DNA from: CAYONP01 sp964405335
GTDB taxonomy: Bacteria > Armatimonadota > UBA10988
NCBI GenBank assembly: GCA_964405335.1
Contig: CAYONP010000049.1
Location: 1-41,339 of the forward strand
Reading direction: 5' to 3'
Length of the DNA stretch: 41,339 bases
The translations under genes were made by a program, and so were the position numbers. A model generated the notes under the pieces. That model was given only the letters and a program-made list of their open reading frames with translations. It did not search any database and had not been told where the DNA came from. Positions 32,142 to 41,288 of this stretch are shown piece by piece. Each line of letters begins with the position of its first letter. Position 1 is the stretch's first letter.

Positions 32142-33349
32142 CCACCGTCTACGAGTCGGTGCTGTGGCTCAGCGCGGCGCTGGCCGCCGGAACCCTGACG
32201 GTGCCCGAGGTGCTGAAGAGAAGCGACCGCCCACGGCTGTACCGCGGCTGTTACTGGCTTGCCGTCACCCTGGTGCGTACCGTCGCCGCGGGACTCCTGC
32301 TGGTTGGGCTGCTGGAGCTACTGAGCGAGTGTTCGCGACTGATCTACTTCCATCTCGACCAATGCCTCTGGCGGGCCGGACCCGGCCAGACGCCGCCCGC
32401 CCTCGACTGGACCCGCGGCTGGCTCCGGCTGGCCGTCGGCCTCGGGCTCTGCCTGCTCGCCCTGCCGCCGGCCGCCGCGGCGGCAGCGGCCTGGGTGCTG
32501 TTGTTCGCCGCCGTGAGCTCGCTTTGGCTCTGCCGCGCGGCCCTGCCGCTGTCGCCGGCGGCGGCGTGGCAACTGACCGGCCTGGCGGTGGCCGTGGCCA
32601 TTCCCGCCGCGGCGGTCGGCGCGGCCGGCGCCTGGCTCGCCCGCTCGGCCGAGCCGAAACTCGACGGCGCGCGGGCGATGCGCCGGATGGGCGCCTGGCT
32701 CGCCCTGGTGTTGCTGGCCACCGCGCTGCTCGCCCCCTGGTGGCTCACCTCGCGGTCCGGGCCGCTGCCGCCGCTCGTGCTCATCGCCGCCATGGCCGCG
32801 GCACTGTTGGCGGTGCTCCGGCAGGGCCTGCCGGCGATGCCCGAGCTCGACGGCGGCGGTGCCGTCCACGGCCTGCGGCGGCTGGCGATTGGGCTCTGCC
32901 TGCACCGCCGCGCCGCCTGGCTGGTGCTCGGCTGCCTGCTCTGTGTCGCTCATCTGGCCATCGCCGGCTTGGCCACGCAGGCGGTGCTGCGCGATGGCCA
33001 GCGGCTGCTCGAGCGGATTGCCCGGCAGCCCGAGCTGGTCTGCTTCCGGCCCGACCCGACGCCGGCCGACTGGCAAGCCGCGGCCGGACAGATGGAGCGG
33101 ATCGGCACCGACTATGTCGGCCACCCCTACTGCGGCCAGTGGCTGCTGATCGAGGCTTGGATCGAATCGACCCGGCTGCACAATCCGTTCCGGGCGTGGC
33201 TGCTGCTGCGGCGGGTAGAAGCTGAGTATGCCGGCGCGCCGGCGTGCGCGCCGGTCGGCTGGCTCGGCGGCAGGACCGCCGACCGAGTGGCGACCGAGAT
33301 GCTGCGCCGGCTGGCGCCGCTCGGACCGGCCGACGCGCCGGTGAGTTGA
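32138..33349 (+). CDS. Polytopic membrane protein, function unknown
   Basis: 403 residues with about seven hydrophobic segments in the first 300 residues. Examples are LVRTVAAGLLLVGLLELL, WLRLAVGLGLCLLALPPAAA and WLVLGCLLCVAHLAIAGLA. The C-terminal domain of about 110 residues (RDGQRLLERIARQPELVCF and on) is soluble. I recognise no family motif. The start is the ATG that overlaps the C45-like stop; a longer in-frame start at 32090 would overlap the upstream gene and is rejected. Coupling to the C45-like gene suggests a joint envelope function. Confidence 0.75.
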   Translation: MTTVYESVLWLSAALAAGTLTVPEVLKRSDRPRLYRGCYWLAVTLVRTVAAGLLLVGLLELLSECSRLIYFHLDQCLWRAGPGQTPPALDWTRGWLRLAVGLGLCLLALPPAAAAAAAWVLLFAAVSSLWLCRAALPLSPAAAWQLTGLAVAVAIPAAAVGAAGAWLARSAEPKLDGARAMRRMGAWLALVLLATALLAPWWLTSRSGPLPPLVLIAAMAAALLAVLRQGLPAMPELDGGGAVHGLRRLAIGLCLHRRAAWLVLGCLLCVAHLAIAGLATQAVLRDGQRLLERIARQPELVCFRPDPTPADWQAAAGQMERIGTDYVGHPYCGQWLLIEAWIESTRLHNPFRAWLLLRRVEAEYAGAPACAPVGWLGGRTADRVATEMLRRLAPLGPADAPVS

Positions 33350-33364
33350 GGTGTGGAGGTGACC

Positions 33365-33919
33365 ATGCACGCGGTGCTGGACGTCTGGGACGCGCTCAAG
33401 CGCGGTGCCAACGCGGTCTGGGAGCAGCCGGGACCGCTCATCTTCGGGCTTGTGCTGACCGTCATCGGCTGCGTCACGGTCATCCTCGCCGGGCCGCTGG
33501 CCGTCGCCTATGCCCGGCTCTGCCTGCGCGCCAGTCGGGGCGAGACGGTCCGGCTGCAAGAGCTGTTCGACCTCCGCCCGCGGTTCGGCGAGACGGTGCT
33601 CTACGGCCTGCTGGTCATCCTGCTCGTCGGCCTCGGCGGCATCTTCGGGCCCTGGCTCGGCGCGCTGCTCGGCGCGGCGGCGACCTACTTCCTGCTCTGG
33701 TCGGCCTGGCTCATGGCCGACGGCGAGCGCAGCCCGGTGGTCGCCATCGCCCTCTCGGCGCGGCTGGGCATCCACTGCTGGATGACCACCATCCTGCTCT
33801 TCGCCCTGTTCCAACTGGCGATGACCAGCCACTTCGTGCTGGTCGTCCTCGGCGGGCCCATCGTCGCCTGCGCCATCGCCGCCAGCCTCGGCTCGGTCAG
33901 GTCGGTCCGCGCGGCGTAG
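33365..33919 (+). CDS. Small polytopic membrane protein, function unknown
   Basis: 184 residues with about four to five helices: PLIFGLVLTVIGCVTVILAG, GETVLYGLLVILLVGLGGIF, LLGAAATYFLLWSAWLM, and a C-terminal pair. The N-terminus (MHAVLDVWDALKRGANAVWE) is amphipathic, as in many unassigned bacterial membrane proteins. The ATG at 33365 is preceded by GGAGG with a 5-nt gap; this decides against the GTG at 33353. It lies 15 bp after the previous gene, in the same operon. The last 23 bp overlap the methyltransferase gene on the other strand. Confidence 0.75.
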   Translation: MHAVLDVWDALKRGANAVWEQPGPLIFGLVLTVIGCVTVILAGPLAVAYARLCLRASRGETVRLQELFDLRPRFGETVLYGLLVILLVGLGGIFGPWLGALLGAAATYFLLWSAWLMADGERSPVVAIALSARLGIHCWMTTILLFALFQLAMTSHFVLVVLGGPIVACAIAASLGSVRSVRAA

Positions 33920-34409
33920 CCAGGTTGCCGTACAGCCGCACCGCGTTGCGCGGCGAGTCGACCACGGTGGCATAAGCGACCGGGCAGTCGAGCGGTGCGA
34001 GTTGGTACCGGGCGAAGGCCCGCAGCAGCGCATCCTCGCGCCGGGCCAGGTAGGTGATCATCAGCGGCTGCGCCGGATCGTGCCGCGCCAGCCGGTCGAT
34101 CGCCCGCCGCAGCGCGGTCAGCGACAGGCCGAAGAACGGCGGGTCGCAGCAGACCACATCGAACGTCTCGCCCAGCCACTCGGGCCGTGCCAGGTCCCAG
34201 CGGCGGAAGCCCGGCAGATCGGCGAACCGCTCGTCGAGTTCGAGCACGGTGACCACCCGCCCGCGCCGCACCAGCTCGCGGCCGAGCATCGGGCAGCAGA
34301 GCAGGCAAGGTCGCTCGAACGGCTCGAGCAGGTCGGCCAGGCGGGTGATGGTCGCTTTGTCGAAGAAATACTGCTCGCGGTGGTGGTGTTCGGGAGGTTG
34401 GTCGGTCAT
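33897..34409 (-). CDS. N6-adenine/lysine methyltransferase-like protein (DPPF motif)
   Basis: 170 residues. The core CCDPPFFGLS (about 87-96) is the DPPF-type catalytic motif of N6-adenine methyltransferases and of their eEF1A-lysine methyltransferase relatives (N6AMT2/EEF1AKMT1). The opening EQYFFDKATITRLADLL resembles that group's substrate-site start, and CLLCCPMLGRELVRRGRVVTVLELD would be the SAM-binding strand. Whether it modifies DNA, RNA or protein cannot be told. No target-recognition domain or restriction gene is attached. The ATG start has no strong ribosome-binding site. Confidence 0.72.
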   Translation of the reverse strand: MTDQPPEHHHREQYFFDKATITRLADLLEPFERPCLLCCPMLGRELVRRGRVVTVLELDERFADLPGFRRWDLARPEWLGETFDVVCCDPPFFGLSLTALRRAIDRLARHDPAQPLMITYLARREDALLRAFARYQLAPLDCPVAYATVVDSPRNAVRLYGNLATPRGPT

Positions 34410-34565
34410 GGTGCGGTCCGGCGGCGCGGATAGACGTTAGCCTTGTGCCTCCAACCGCCCTCTCGGTGCCACAGGCGGCTCGCCCGCCAGTGCCGCCGAC
34501 GAGCTGCTGGTCAGCCAAGCCGCCAGCGGCACGAGATGCGGCGGGCGGATGCTCGGGCGGGCTCC
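34410..34565. other. 156-bp gap with a G+C-rich inverted motif
   Basis: No gene recognised. After the TAG at 34566 the minus-strand frame of the upstream gene stays open for 42 more codons to a TAA at 34437-34439, but this has no start and no recognisable similarity. The stretch around 34480-34500 (ACAGGCGGCTCGCCCGCCAG) contains a short inverted repeat. Confidence 0.4.
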
Positions 34566-35141
34566 CTAGCCTGTACGGTCGGCAATCGCCTCCCGAGCGC
34601 GGCTGCGAAACTCGGAGGCGGTCAGCGCTGGACAGAGCTTCTCGATGGATGCCAGTGAAATGCTGCGGACGCCCAGCGCCGCCAGCTGCTCGCGTCGCAC
34701 GAGGTAGAACCGCCACTGGTCAAGATCGAGAGCACTCCATCGCGCCTCATCCTGCTCGATCTGGACACAGAACACGTACAAGTCGGCATTGTACGTCCGT
34801 ACCTCGGCAAACCCGGTCGCCGAATCCCAAGTCCTACCCGAGAGGCCGCCAAACTGGATGCGTGATGGCCCTTTCTGCGCCCAGCTCTGAAGGTAGCCCG
34901 CGGCCTTGACCTCGATGGCCACTCCAGCCGGCGTGATGAGATCGTAAGCGGCCCACGAATCACGGGTTGGCGGGTCGAGGTCCAGGATTCTCGCAACCAA
35001 CCACTCCGCGAAGACGCCGCGTACGTCGTTGGCCCGTAGGTCGCTGAACGCCCAGCGCCAGAAGTCGAGGACCCGACAATCCGCGCCAGTGCCTTGGCCG
35101 CCGACCAACGTTTCGTCACCGGTGAGAGCGGGCGACGCCAT
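34566..35141 (-). CDS. PD-(D/E)XK nuclease-like protein of unknown role
   Basis: 191 residues. The pattern FAEWLVARIL (acidic residue in the first helix), then AAYDLITPAGVAIEVKAAGY (Asp, then Glu-x-Lys) fits a restriction-endonuclease-like PD-(D/E)XK core. Aromatic-rich stretches (VLDFWRWAFSDL, DQWRFYLVRR) may form the target-binding part. Base composition looks lower in GC than the neighbours, hinting at transfer. There is no adjacent methylase of the classical type, although a DPPF methyltransferase gene follows 156 bp downstream. The start is ATG 35141, 4 bp after glyS, with GGGAG 8 nt upstream; a TTG at 35156 is an alternative. Confidence 0.7.
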   Translation of the reverse strand: MASPALTGDETLVGGQGTGADCRVLDFWRWAFSDLRANDVRGVFAEWLVARILDLDPPTRDSWAAYDLITPAGVAIEVKAAGYLQSWAQKGPSRIQFGGLSGRTWDSATGFAEVRTYNADLYVFCVQIEQDEARWSALDLDQWRFYLVRREQLAALGVRSISLASIEKLCPALTASEFRSRAREAIADRTG

Positions 35142-35145
35142 GGGA

Positions 35146-36618
<1,473 letters not shown>

Positions 36619-36640
36619 CAACGGCTTCCTGAGCGGGGCC

Positions 36641-36669
36641 ATTGTAGGGGTGGAGTGGGGGATGGTCAA
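36641..36669 (-). promoter_or_regulatory. glyS promoter
   Basis: TTGACC (36669-36664), 17-bp spacer, TACAAT (36646-36641) on the minus strand. Each box matches consensus at five of six positions. The predicted start near 36634 rules out the upstream ATG at 36642. Confidence 0.8.
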
Positions 36670-36698
36670 CGTTCGACACGGCGCGGGCGAAGGCGACA

Positions 36699-36764
36699 GG
36701 AGCGCGGCCGTCCCCGGCCGCATCCGGAAGTCCGCGCTCCGGCGGGCGAGGACGCCCGCGCTCC
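36699..36764. repeat. Paired palindromic repeat, family C, copy 2
   Basis: The unit at 36742-36764 (GCGGGCGAGGACGCCCGC followed by GCTCC) is a 7-bp stem with AGGA loop. The unit at 36699-36721 (GGAGC then GCGGCCGTCCCCGGCCGC) is its diverged inverted copy, a 7-bp stem with TCCC loop. Together they form the same two-hairpin layout as families A and B. Confidence 0.7.
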
Positions 36765-36812
36765 GACCGAGGGCGGCAGGTCGGCAAGCTGACGCTCCGC
36801 GCTCCGGGCCAC

Positions 36813-36841
36813 TTGCGCCACCGCGCGATTCGTGGTGTCAT
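36813..36841 (+). promoter_or_regulatory. Possible weak promoter of the FAD oxidoreductase gene
   Basis: TTGCGC (36813-36818), 17 bp, TGTCAT (36836-36841). Both boxes are poor matches; this is the best candidate in the gap before the GTG at 36876. Confidence 0.25.
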
Positions 36842-36875
36842 CTGGCCGACGCCGCCGCGCGCGGAGGACGACCCG

Positions 36876-38942
36876 GTGAACCGCATCGCCCTGTTCTGCA
36901 CGCTGCTGGGAGCCGCCGCCATGGCCCAAGCACCGTTGAAGCGGCCCAACGCCGACACGACGCCCCATGCCCACGTTTACGACGTCTGCGTCTACGGCGC
37001 CACCGCGGCCGGCGTGGTCGCCGCCGTGCAGGCCCGGCGGCTTGGCTACACCGCGGTGATCGTCGAGCCGGGCCGGCATCTAGGCGGCCTCTCGTCGGGC
37101 GGGCTGGGCATGACGGACACCGGCCAGCGCGGTGCAATCGGCGGCCTGTCGGCCGAGTTCTATGCCGCGGTGAAGCAGCACTACCTCGACACCTACGGCG
37201 CCGACTCGGACCAGCTTCGCGCCTGCAGCGACGGCTTCCGCTTCGAGCCGCATGTCGCCGAGCTGATCTTCGAGCGCTGGGTGAAGGAACATCGCGTCGA
37301 GGTCATCCGCGAGCGCTGGCTGCTCGAGGTCCGCATGCTCGGCCGCCGCATCCGCGAGCTGGTCTTCGAGCGCGGCCTGCGCATCCGCGCCCGCATTTAC
37401 GTCGACGCCACGTATGAGGGCGATCTGCTCGGCGGCGCCGGCGTCAGCTACACCGTCGGGCGCGAGTCGAACGCGACCTATGGCGAGACCCTCAACGGGG
37501 CGCAGCCGGGCCGACCGTTCCACCAGTTCCGCCAGGCGGTGGACCCTTACCTCGATCCGGGCAATCCCGACAGCGGGCTGCTTCCCGGCGTGGTCGACGA
37601 CCCCTGGCCGGCCGTCGGCGAGGGCGATACCCGCGTCCAGGCCTACAACTTCCGCATGTGCCTGACCCGCGACGCGAGCAACCAGCTCCCGTTCCCCAAG
37701 CCCGACCACTACGACTACCTGCGGTACGAGCTGCTCGCCCGCTACCTCGCGCTCGGCCAGCGCGAGGGCATGGGCTCGTCGGCGGCGATGCCGAACGGCA
37801 AGACCGACACGAACAACAGCGGCGGCTTCTCGACCGACAACATCGGCATGAACTACGACTGGCCCGAGGGCGACCGCGAGACCCGCGCGCGCATCTACCA
37901 GGATCACCTCGACTACCAACAGGGCCTGATGTGGTTCCTGGCCAACGACGAGCGGGTGCCCGAGGAGTATCGCCAGGCGGTGAGCGAGTGGGGTCTGGCC
38001 GCCGACGAGTTCGCCGAGACCGGCGGCTGGCCGCACCAGCTCTACATCCGCGAGGGCCGGCGGATGGTCAGCGACTATGTCATGACCGAGCACGACTGCC
38101 GCAGCAACGCCGTCGCCGAGGACCCGATCGGCCTGGCCAGCTACAACATGGACAGCCACCACGTGCGGCGGATCGTCCGCGACGGTGAGTCGCACAACGA
38201 GGGCGACGTGCAGGTGGGCGTGCCCAAGCCCTATCCGATTGCCTACCGCAGCATCGTCCCGGCGCGCGGCGAGTGCACCAATCTGATGGTCCCCGTCTGC
38301 CTCTCGTGCAGCCACATCGCCTACGGCTCGATCCGCATGGAGCCGGTGTTCATGATTCTGGCTCAATCGGCGGCGACGGCGGCGGCGATGGCCATCGAGC
38401 GCGGGCTGGCGGTGCAGGATGTGCCGTATGACGAGCTGCGCCCACAGCTCGAGGCGGGCGGGCAGATCCTCGACTGGACCGGCCCGGTCCGGCCGCCGGC
38501 CGAGGAGGTGGCCGAGATCCGGCCCGACAGCCTGCCCGGCATTGTCCTGGACGATCGCCAGGCGCGGAGCCGGGGCACCTGGCTCGAGTCAGCCAGCAGT
38601 CCGAACCGCCGCGTCGGCACCGGCTATGTGCATGACGACAACACCAACAAGGGCTTGTGCAGCCTGACCTTCACGCCGACCATTCCGGTCGCCGGGCGCT
38701 ACGAGCTGCGCATCCCCTATTGGGAGCACGCCAACCGGGCCAGCAACGTGCCGATCACCATCGAGGTCATGGGGCGCGAGCCGATCACCGTCTACCTCAA
38801 CCAGAAGGTGGCCGCGCCGGAAGGCTGGGCCTCGGTCGGCGTGTACGACCTGCCCGACGGCACGCGGACGACGATCACGATCAGCAACGACGCCACCGAC
38901 GGCTACGTCGTCGCCGATGGGATCCAGCTCCTGCCGCGCTGA
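36876..38942 (+). CDS. Secreted FAD-dependent oxidoreductase with golvesin-like C-terminal domain
   Basis: 688 residues. A signal peptide (MNRIALFCTLLGAAAMAQA) is followed by the PF12831-type FAD-binding start VCVYGATAAGVVAAVQARRLG (about 38-57) and EPGRHLGGLSSGGLGMTD. The conserved late FAD block is IMVP-like (CTNLMVPVCLSCSHIAYGSIRMEP). The last about 130 residues (TFTPTIPVAGRYELRIPYWEHANRAS to the end) look like the golvesin/xanthan-lyase-type beta-sandwich that often ends secreted enzymes in polysaccharide-degrading bacteria. The substrate is unknown. The start is GTG with GGAGG 8 nt upstream; the upstream ATG at 36813 lacks a binding site and a signal peptide. Confidence 0.88.
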   Translation: MNRIALFCTLLGAAAMAQAPLKRPNADTTPHAHVYDVCVYGATAAGVVAAVQARRLGYTAVIVEPGRHLGGLSSGGLGMTDTGQRGAIGGLSAEFYAAVKQHYLDTYGADSDQLRACSDGFRFEPHVAELIFERWVKEHRVEVIRERWLLEVRMLGRRIRELVFERGLRIRARIYVDATYEGDLLGGAGVSYTVGRESNATYGETLNGAQPGRPFHQFRQAVDPYLDPGNPDSGLLPGVVDDPWPAVGEGDTRVQAYNFRMCLTRDASNQLPFPKPDHYDYLRYELLARYLALGQREGMGSSAAMPNGKTDTNNSGGFSTDNIGMNYDWPEGDRETRARIYQDHLDYQQGLMWFLANDERVPEEYRQAVSEWGLAADEFAETGGWPHQLYIREGRRMVSDYVMTEHDCRSNAVAEDPIGLASYNMDSHHVRRIVRDGESHNEGDVQVGVPKPYPIAYRSIVPARGECTNLMVPVCLSCSHIAYGSIRMEPVFMILAQSAATAAAMAIERGLAVQDVPYDELRPQLEAGGQILDWTGPVRPPAEEVAEIRPDSLPGIVLDDRQARSRGTWLESASSPNRRVGTGYVHDDNTNKGLCSLTFTPTIPVAGRYELRIPYWEHANRASNVPITIEVMGREPITVYLNQKVAAPEGWASVGVYDLPDGTRTTITISNDATDGYVVADGIQLLPR

Positions 38943-39019
38943 GCGATTCCGCCGCACCGGCCCGAACCAGCGCGAACCGCCCGCTTGGTGGTGGCGTCGG
39001 AGCCTGGTGAAGACGTACG

Positions 39020-39054
39020 GCCGGCCGCCGGTTCCTCCTTGCCGTGCGGCCGGC
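39020..39054. terminator. Possible bidirectional hairpin between convergent genes
   Basis: GCCGGCCGC (39020-39028) pairs perfectly with GCGGCCGGC (39046-39054) around a 17-nt loop, in the 121-bp gap between two gene ends. No T-run follows on either side, only GGTCTTC on the plus side. Confidence 0.4.
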
Positions 39055-39063
39055 GGTCTTCGC

Positions 39064-39774
39064 TCACGAGGCGCCGGTGGGCGGCCCGATGATCACCTTG
39101 GCCGCATCAAGCGGCTCGCCCGCGGCAGTGGTCAGGCGCAGTTCGACCTGCTCCCGCGGCGGGCGCGGCTCGCGCGTGCGGAACTCCAGCTCCAGCCGCA
39201 TCCGGCCACTCGACGGGATGGCATAGCCGAGACGGTAGGCGTTGGTGCCGGGGCGATCGAGCGGCGCCGGCTCGGCGACCATCCAGTAGGCCCCGCCTTC
39301 GGTCCGATCAACCTCCAAGACCACCTCGGCGACGGTGGCCGGGTCGGCATAGACCCAGACCCCGAGCCGGGCGGCACCGTTGAGGCAGGCGATCTGCTCA
39401 GCGTCGACGGCCAGACCACGGGCGAACGGCTCGGGCCGGGCGAAGAGCATGCCGGCGGCGATGGCCATCACCGCCACCATCCCGCCGAGGACCATGATCC
39501 GCTGCGTCGCCGGCAGCGGGCGACGCCACCAGGGCTCGCCGGCGCCGCGCGCGTAGCGGCTGGCAAAGGCGGTGCAGTAGGGCAGGCCCTCGTCGTCCAG
39601 CAACGGCGGACGCTCGGCTGCCGGCAACGAACAGAGCCCGCCCTGCTGGTGCCGGCAATGCAGGCACTGGCGCAGCGGCTCGTGGCAGCGGTGGCAGCGG
39701 GGATAGCCCATCAACCCGGGGTAACTGATGGTCCGGCAACGCGGACACTGAATCACCTCCATCATGCTGGGCAT
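39064..39774 (-). CDS. Cysteine-rich zinc-ribbon-like membrane protein
   Basis: 236 residues. The cytoplasmic N-terminus has paired cysteines C10/C13, C27/C30 and C37/C40 plus C48 and C67, suggesting one or two zinc ribbons. A single helix at about 92-111 follows (RIMVLGGMVAVMAIAAGMLF), then an outer domain of about 120 residues, mostly beta strand. No family is recognised; the layout fits a membrane-bound sensor or partner-binding protein. The predicted transcription start is only about 7 nt from this ATG, so translation may begin here almost without leader, or at the ATG pair at codons 4-5. Confidence 0.75.
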   Translation of the reverse strand: MPSMMEVIQCPRCRTISYPGLMGYPRCHRCHEPLRQCLHCRHQQGGLCSLPAAERPPLLDDEGLPYCTAFASRYARGAGEPWWRRPLPATQRIMVLGGMVAVMAIAAGMLFARPEPFARGLAVDAEQIACLNGAARLGVWVYADPATVAEVVLEVDRTEGGAYWMVAEPAPLDRPGTNAYRLGYAIPSSGRMRLELEFRTREPRPPREQVELRLTTAAGEPLDAAKVIIGPPTGAS

Positions 39775-39787
39775 CCGACCTGCGCCG

Positions 39788-39817
39788 ATTGTAGCCGCCG
39801 CGAGTCGGGGCGGTCAA
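39788..39817 (-). promoter_or_regulatory. Promoter of the cysteine-rich membrane protein gene
   Basis: TTGACC (39817-39812), 18-bp spacer, TACAAT (39793-39788) on the minus strand; the same boxes as glyS. The start site near 39781 leaves a leader of about 7 nt before the first ATG. Confidence 0.8.
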
Positions 39818-39852
39818 CCGCGTGATCCGCCCCCGCTGCGCGCGCCGACCGA

Positions 39853-39977
39853 CGTGGGTAGGGCCCGTTCACCGAACGTACCGGGTCGCCTCGGCGAGGC
39901 GGCGCTACCTGGCCGGCTGGCGTGGGTAGGGCCCGTTCGCCGAACGGGCCGGGCCGCCTCGGCGAGGCGGCGCTACC
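39853..39977. repeat. Family D: two tandem 57-bp palindromic units
   Basis: Units at 39853-39909 and 39921-39977 differ at 4 of 57 positions and are 68 bp apart. Each starts CGTGGGTAGGGCCCGTTC and ends GGCGGCGCTACC. Each has two internal hairpins (CCCGTTC-GAACGGG type, and GCCGCCTC-GAGGCGGC), closed by near-complementary ends (GGTAGGGC with GCGCTACC), a cruciform-like form. They lie between the 39774 gene start and the 40 kb gene end. Confidence 0.8.
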
Positions 39978-39989
39978 ATTCCGGCTCGC

Positions 39990-41135
39990 TCAGCTCAGCG
40001 CCTCAACCAGCTCTAGGTACCGCCGCGCGTAGAAGACCACCACCGGGTCGTCGTCAGCCTCGACGCCGAGGCTCTGGCGCAGCCGCGTCTCGGCGAACTC
40101 GCGCGGCTCGCCGGTGCAGTTGCGGGCGATCCAGAGCAGGTCGGCGTCGGACAACTCGCCGCGCAGCTCGGCGTTGCCCAGCGCCGCCGCGGCCCGGCGC
40201 GTGTAGGCCAGCACACCTCGGTTGGCCTCGCGTTGGGCAAAGGCGCCCAGCGTCTGCTCAATCGCCGGCAGCGCCGCGGTGTCGCCCAGCCGCGCCAGGG
40301 CGTTGACCGAGTAACGACCGATGTAGGTGTGGAACCGCCACTCCGTCTCGGACAGCGCCGCCGGGTCGCCCTTGCCGCCGACCAGGCTGTCGGTCAGCCG
40401 CGCGAGCATCGCCTCACGGTCACCCAGATGCTGCTCGACCAGCGGCCGCAGCGTCGGGCTGGCGCTGAGGTGCTCGTGGATCTGCCCGACGATGATCACC
40501 GCATGGCTGGGCGGATGGAAGGCATAGCCCTCGGCCACCGGCTGATCGAGCAGCTCGACCAGCATCGGCAGGCCGACCTCGACCAGCGGGCGGACGCGCT
40601 CGGGGTCGTCGAGCGGAATGGTCGCCAGCGGCTTGACCGCGGCGTCGATGATGTGAATGAAATAGGGATAGTGCGGGTTGCGCTCGGCGACCGGAATGGC
40701 CGCCCAGCGGTCGCGGATGGCGGCCATTTCGTCGGCGGTGAGGTTGTGGTTGAAGTAACCCCAGGCATAGGCCAGCGGGTCCCACCGGTCGCCCGTGCCC
40801 AGCTCTTCGAGGGTGAAGCAGGTCTCGATCGCCTGGTCGATCGCGGCGACGGTCTCGGGTGCCAGGGTGGCGAATAGCGGCGGGTCGAGACAGAGCAGGA
40901 AGGCGGTCTGGAAGGCGTTCTGCAGCCGCAGTGTGCGTTCTTTGTCGGCCGAAACCTGGGTCAGCAGTTCGGCCGCCGCCTGGAGTGCGGCGTCGCGTTC
41001 GCCGGCGTCGCTGCGGGCCAGGCAGCCGAGCGCCTCAATCACCTGTACCTGCTGCTCCTGCGGCCGGTCGGCGAAGCCGGCGAGCAGCTCGGGCGGCGGG
41101 GCGAGCAGGGCCAGCAGGCTGATGGTCACCAACAT
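39990..41135 (-). CDS. Secreted helical-repeat protein, function unknown
   Basis: 381 residues. A short hydrophobic N-terminus (MLVTISLLALLAPPPELLAG) looks like a signal peptide. The rest is largely alpha-helical, with HEAT-like stretches such as YSVNALARLGDTAALPAIEQ and LLWIARNCTGEPREFAETRL. HEAT-like repeat proteins commonly act as binding scaffolds; no catalytic motif is seen. ATG with GGAG 9 nt upstream. Single gene, bounded by repeats on both sides. Confidence 0.75.
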   Translation of the reverse strand: MLVTISLLALLAPPPELLAGFADRPQEQQVQVIEALGCLARSDAGERDAALQAAAELLTQVSADKERTLRLQNAFQTAFLLCLDPPLFATLAPETVAAIDQAIETCFTLEELGTGDRWDPLAYAWGYFNHNLTADEMAAIRDRWAAIPVAERNPHYPYFIHIIDAAVKPLATIPLDDPERVRPLVEVGLPMLVELLDQPVAEGYAFHPPSHAVIIVGQIHEHLSASPTLRPLVEQHLGDREAMLARLTDSLVGGKGDPAALSETEWRFHTYIGRYSVNALARLGDTAALPAIEQTLGAFAQREANRGVLAYTRRAAAALGNAELRGELSDADLLWIARNCTGEPREFAETRLRQSLGVEADDDPVVVFYARRYLELVEALS

Positions 41136-41209
41136 GGTCGGGGTCTCCGAGGGTATGGTGAGTCCAATCGGCGGGCCTGGTCAGCGATGGTCTCGCCGCG
41201 ACCCGCGTG

Positions 41210-41232
41210 GCGGGCGGGGACGCCCGCGCTCC
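41210..41232 (+). repeat. Dispersed palindromic repeat, family C, copy 3
   Basis: GCGGGCGGGGACGCCCGC followed by GCTCC; one base differs from copy 2. It is in the same orientation as the other copies. Confidence 0.7.
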
Positions 41233-41288
41233 GGGGCGCGCGCGGTCGGCCGAAGGTAGCGCGCCTTCGCCGAAATCGCGGCCCGCAA

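Noticed and set aside
34437..34565. In-frame 42-codon extension after the TAG of the PD-(D/E)XK-like gene
   Set aside because: Open frames of this length occur by chance at this GC content; no similarity or readthrough signal seen.
39853..39977. Possible CRISPR remnant
   Set aside because: Only two units, strongly palindromic throughout, with an 11-bp spacer; no cas gene.
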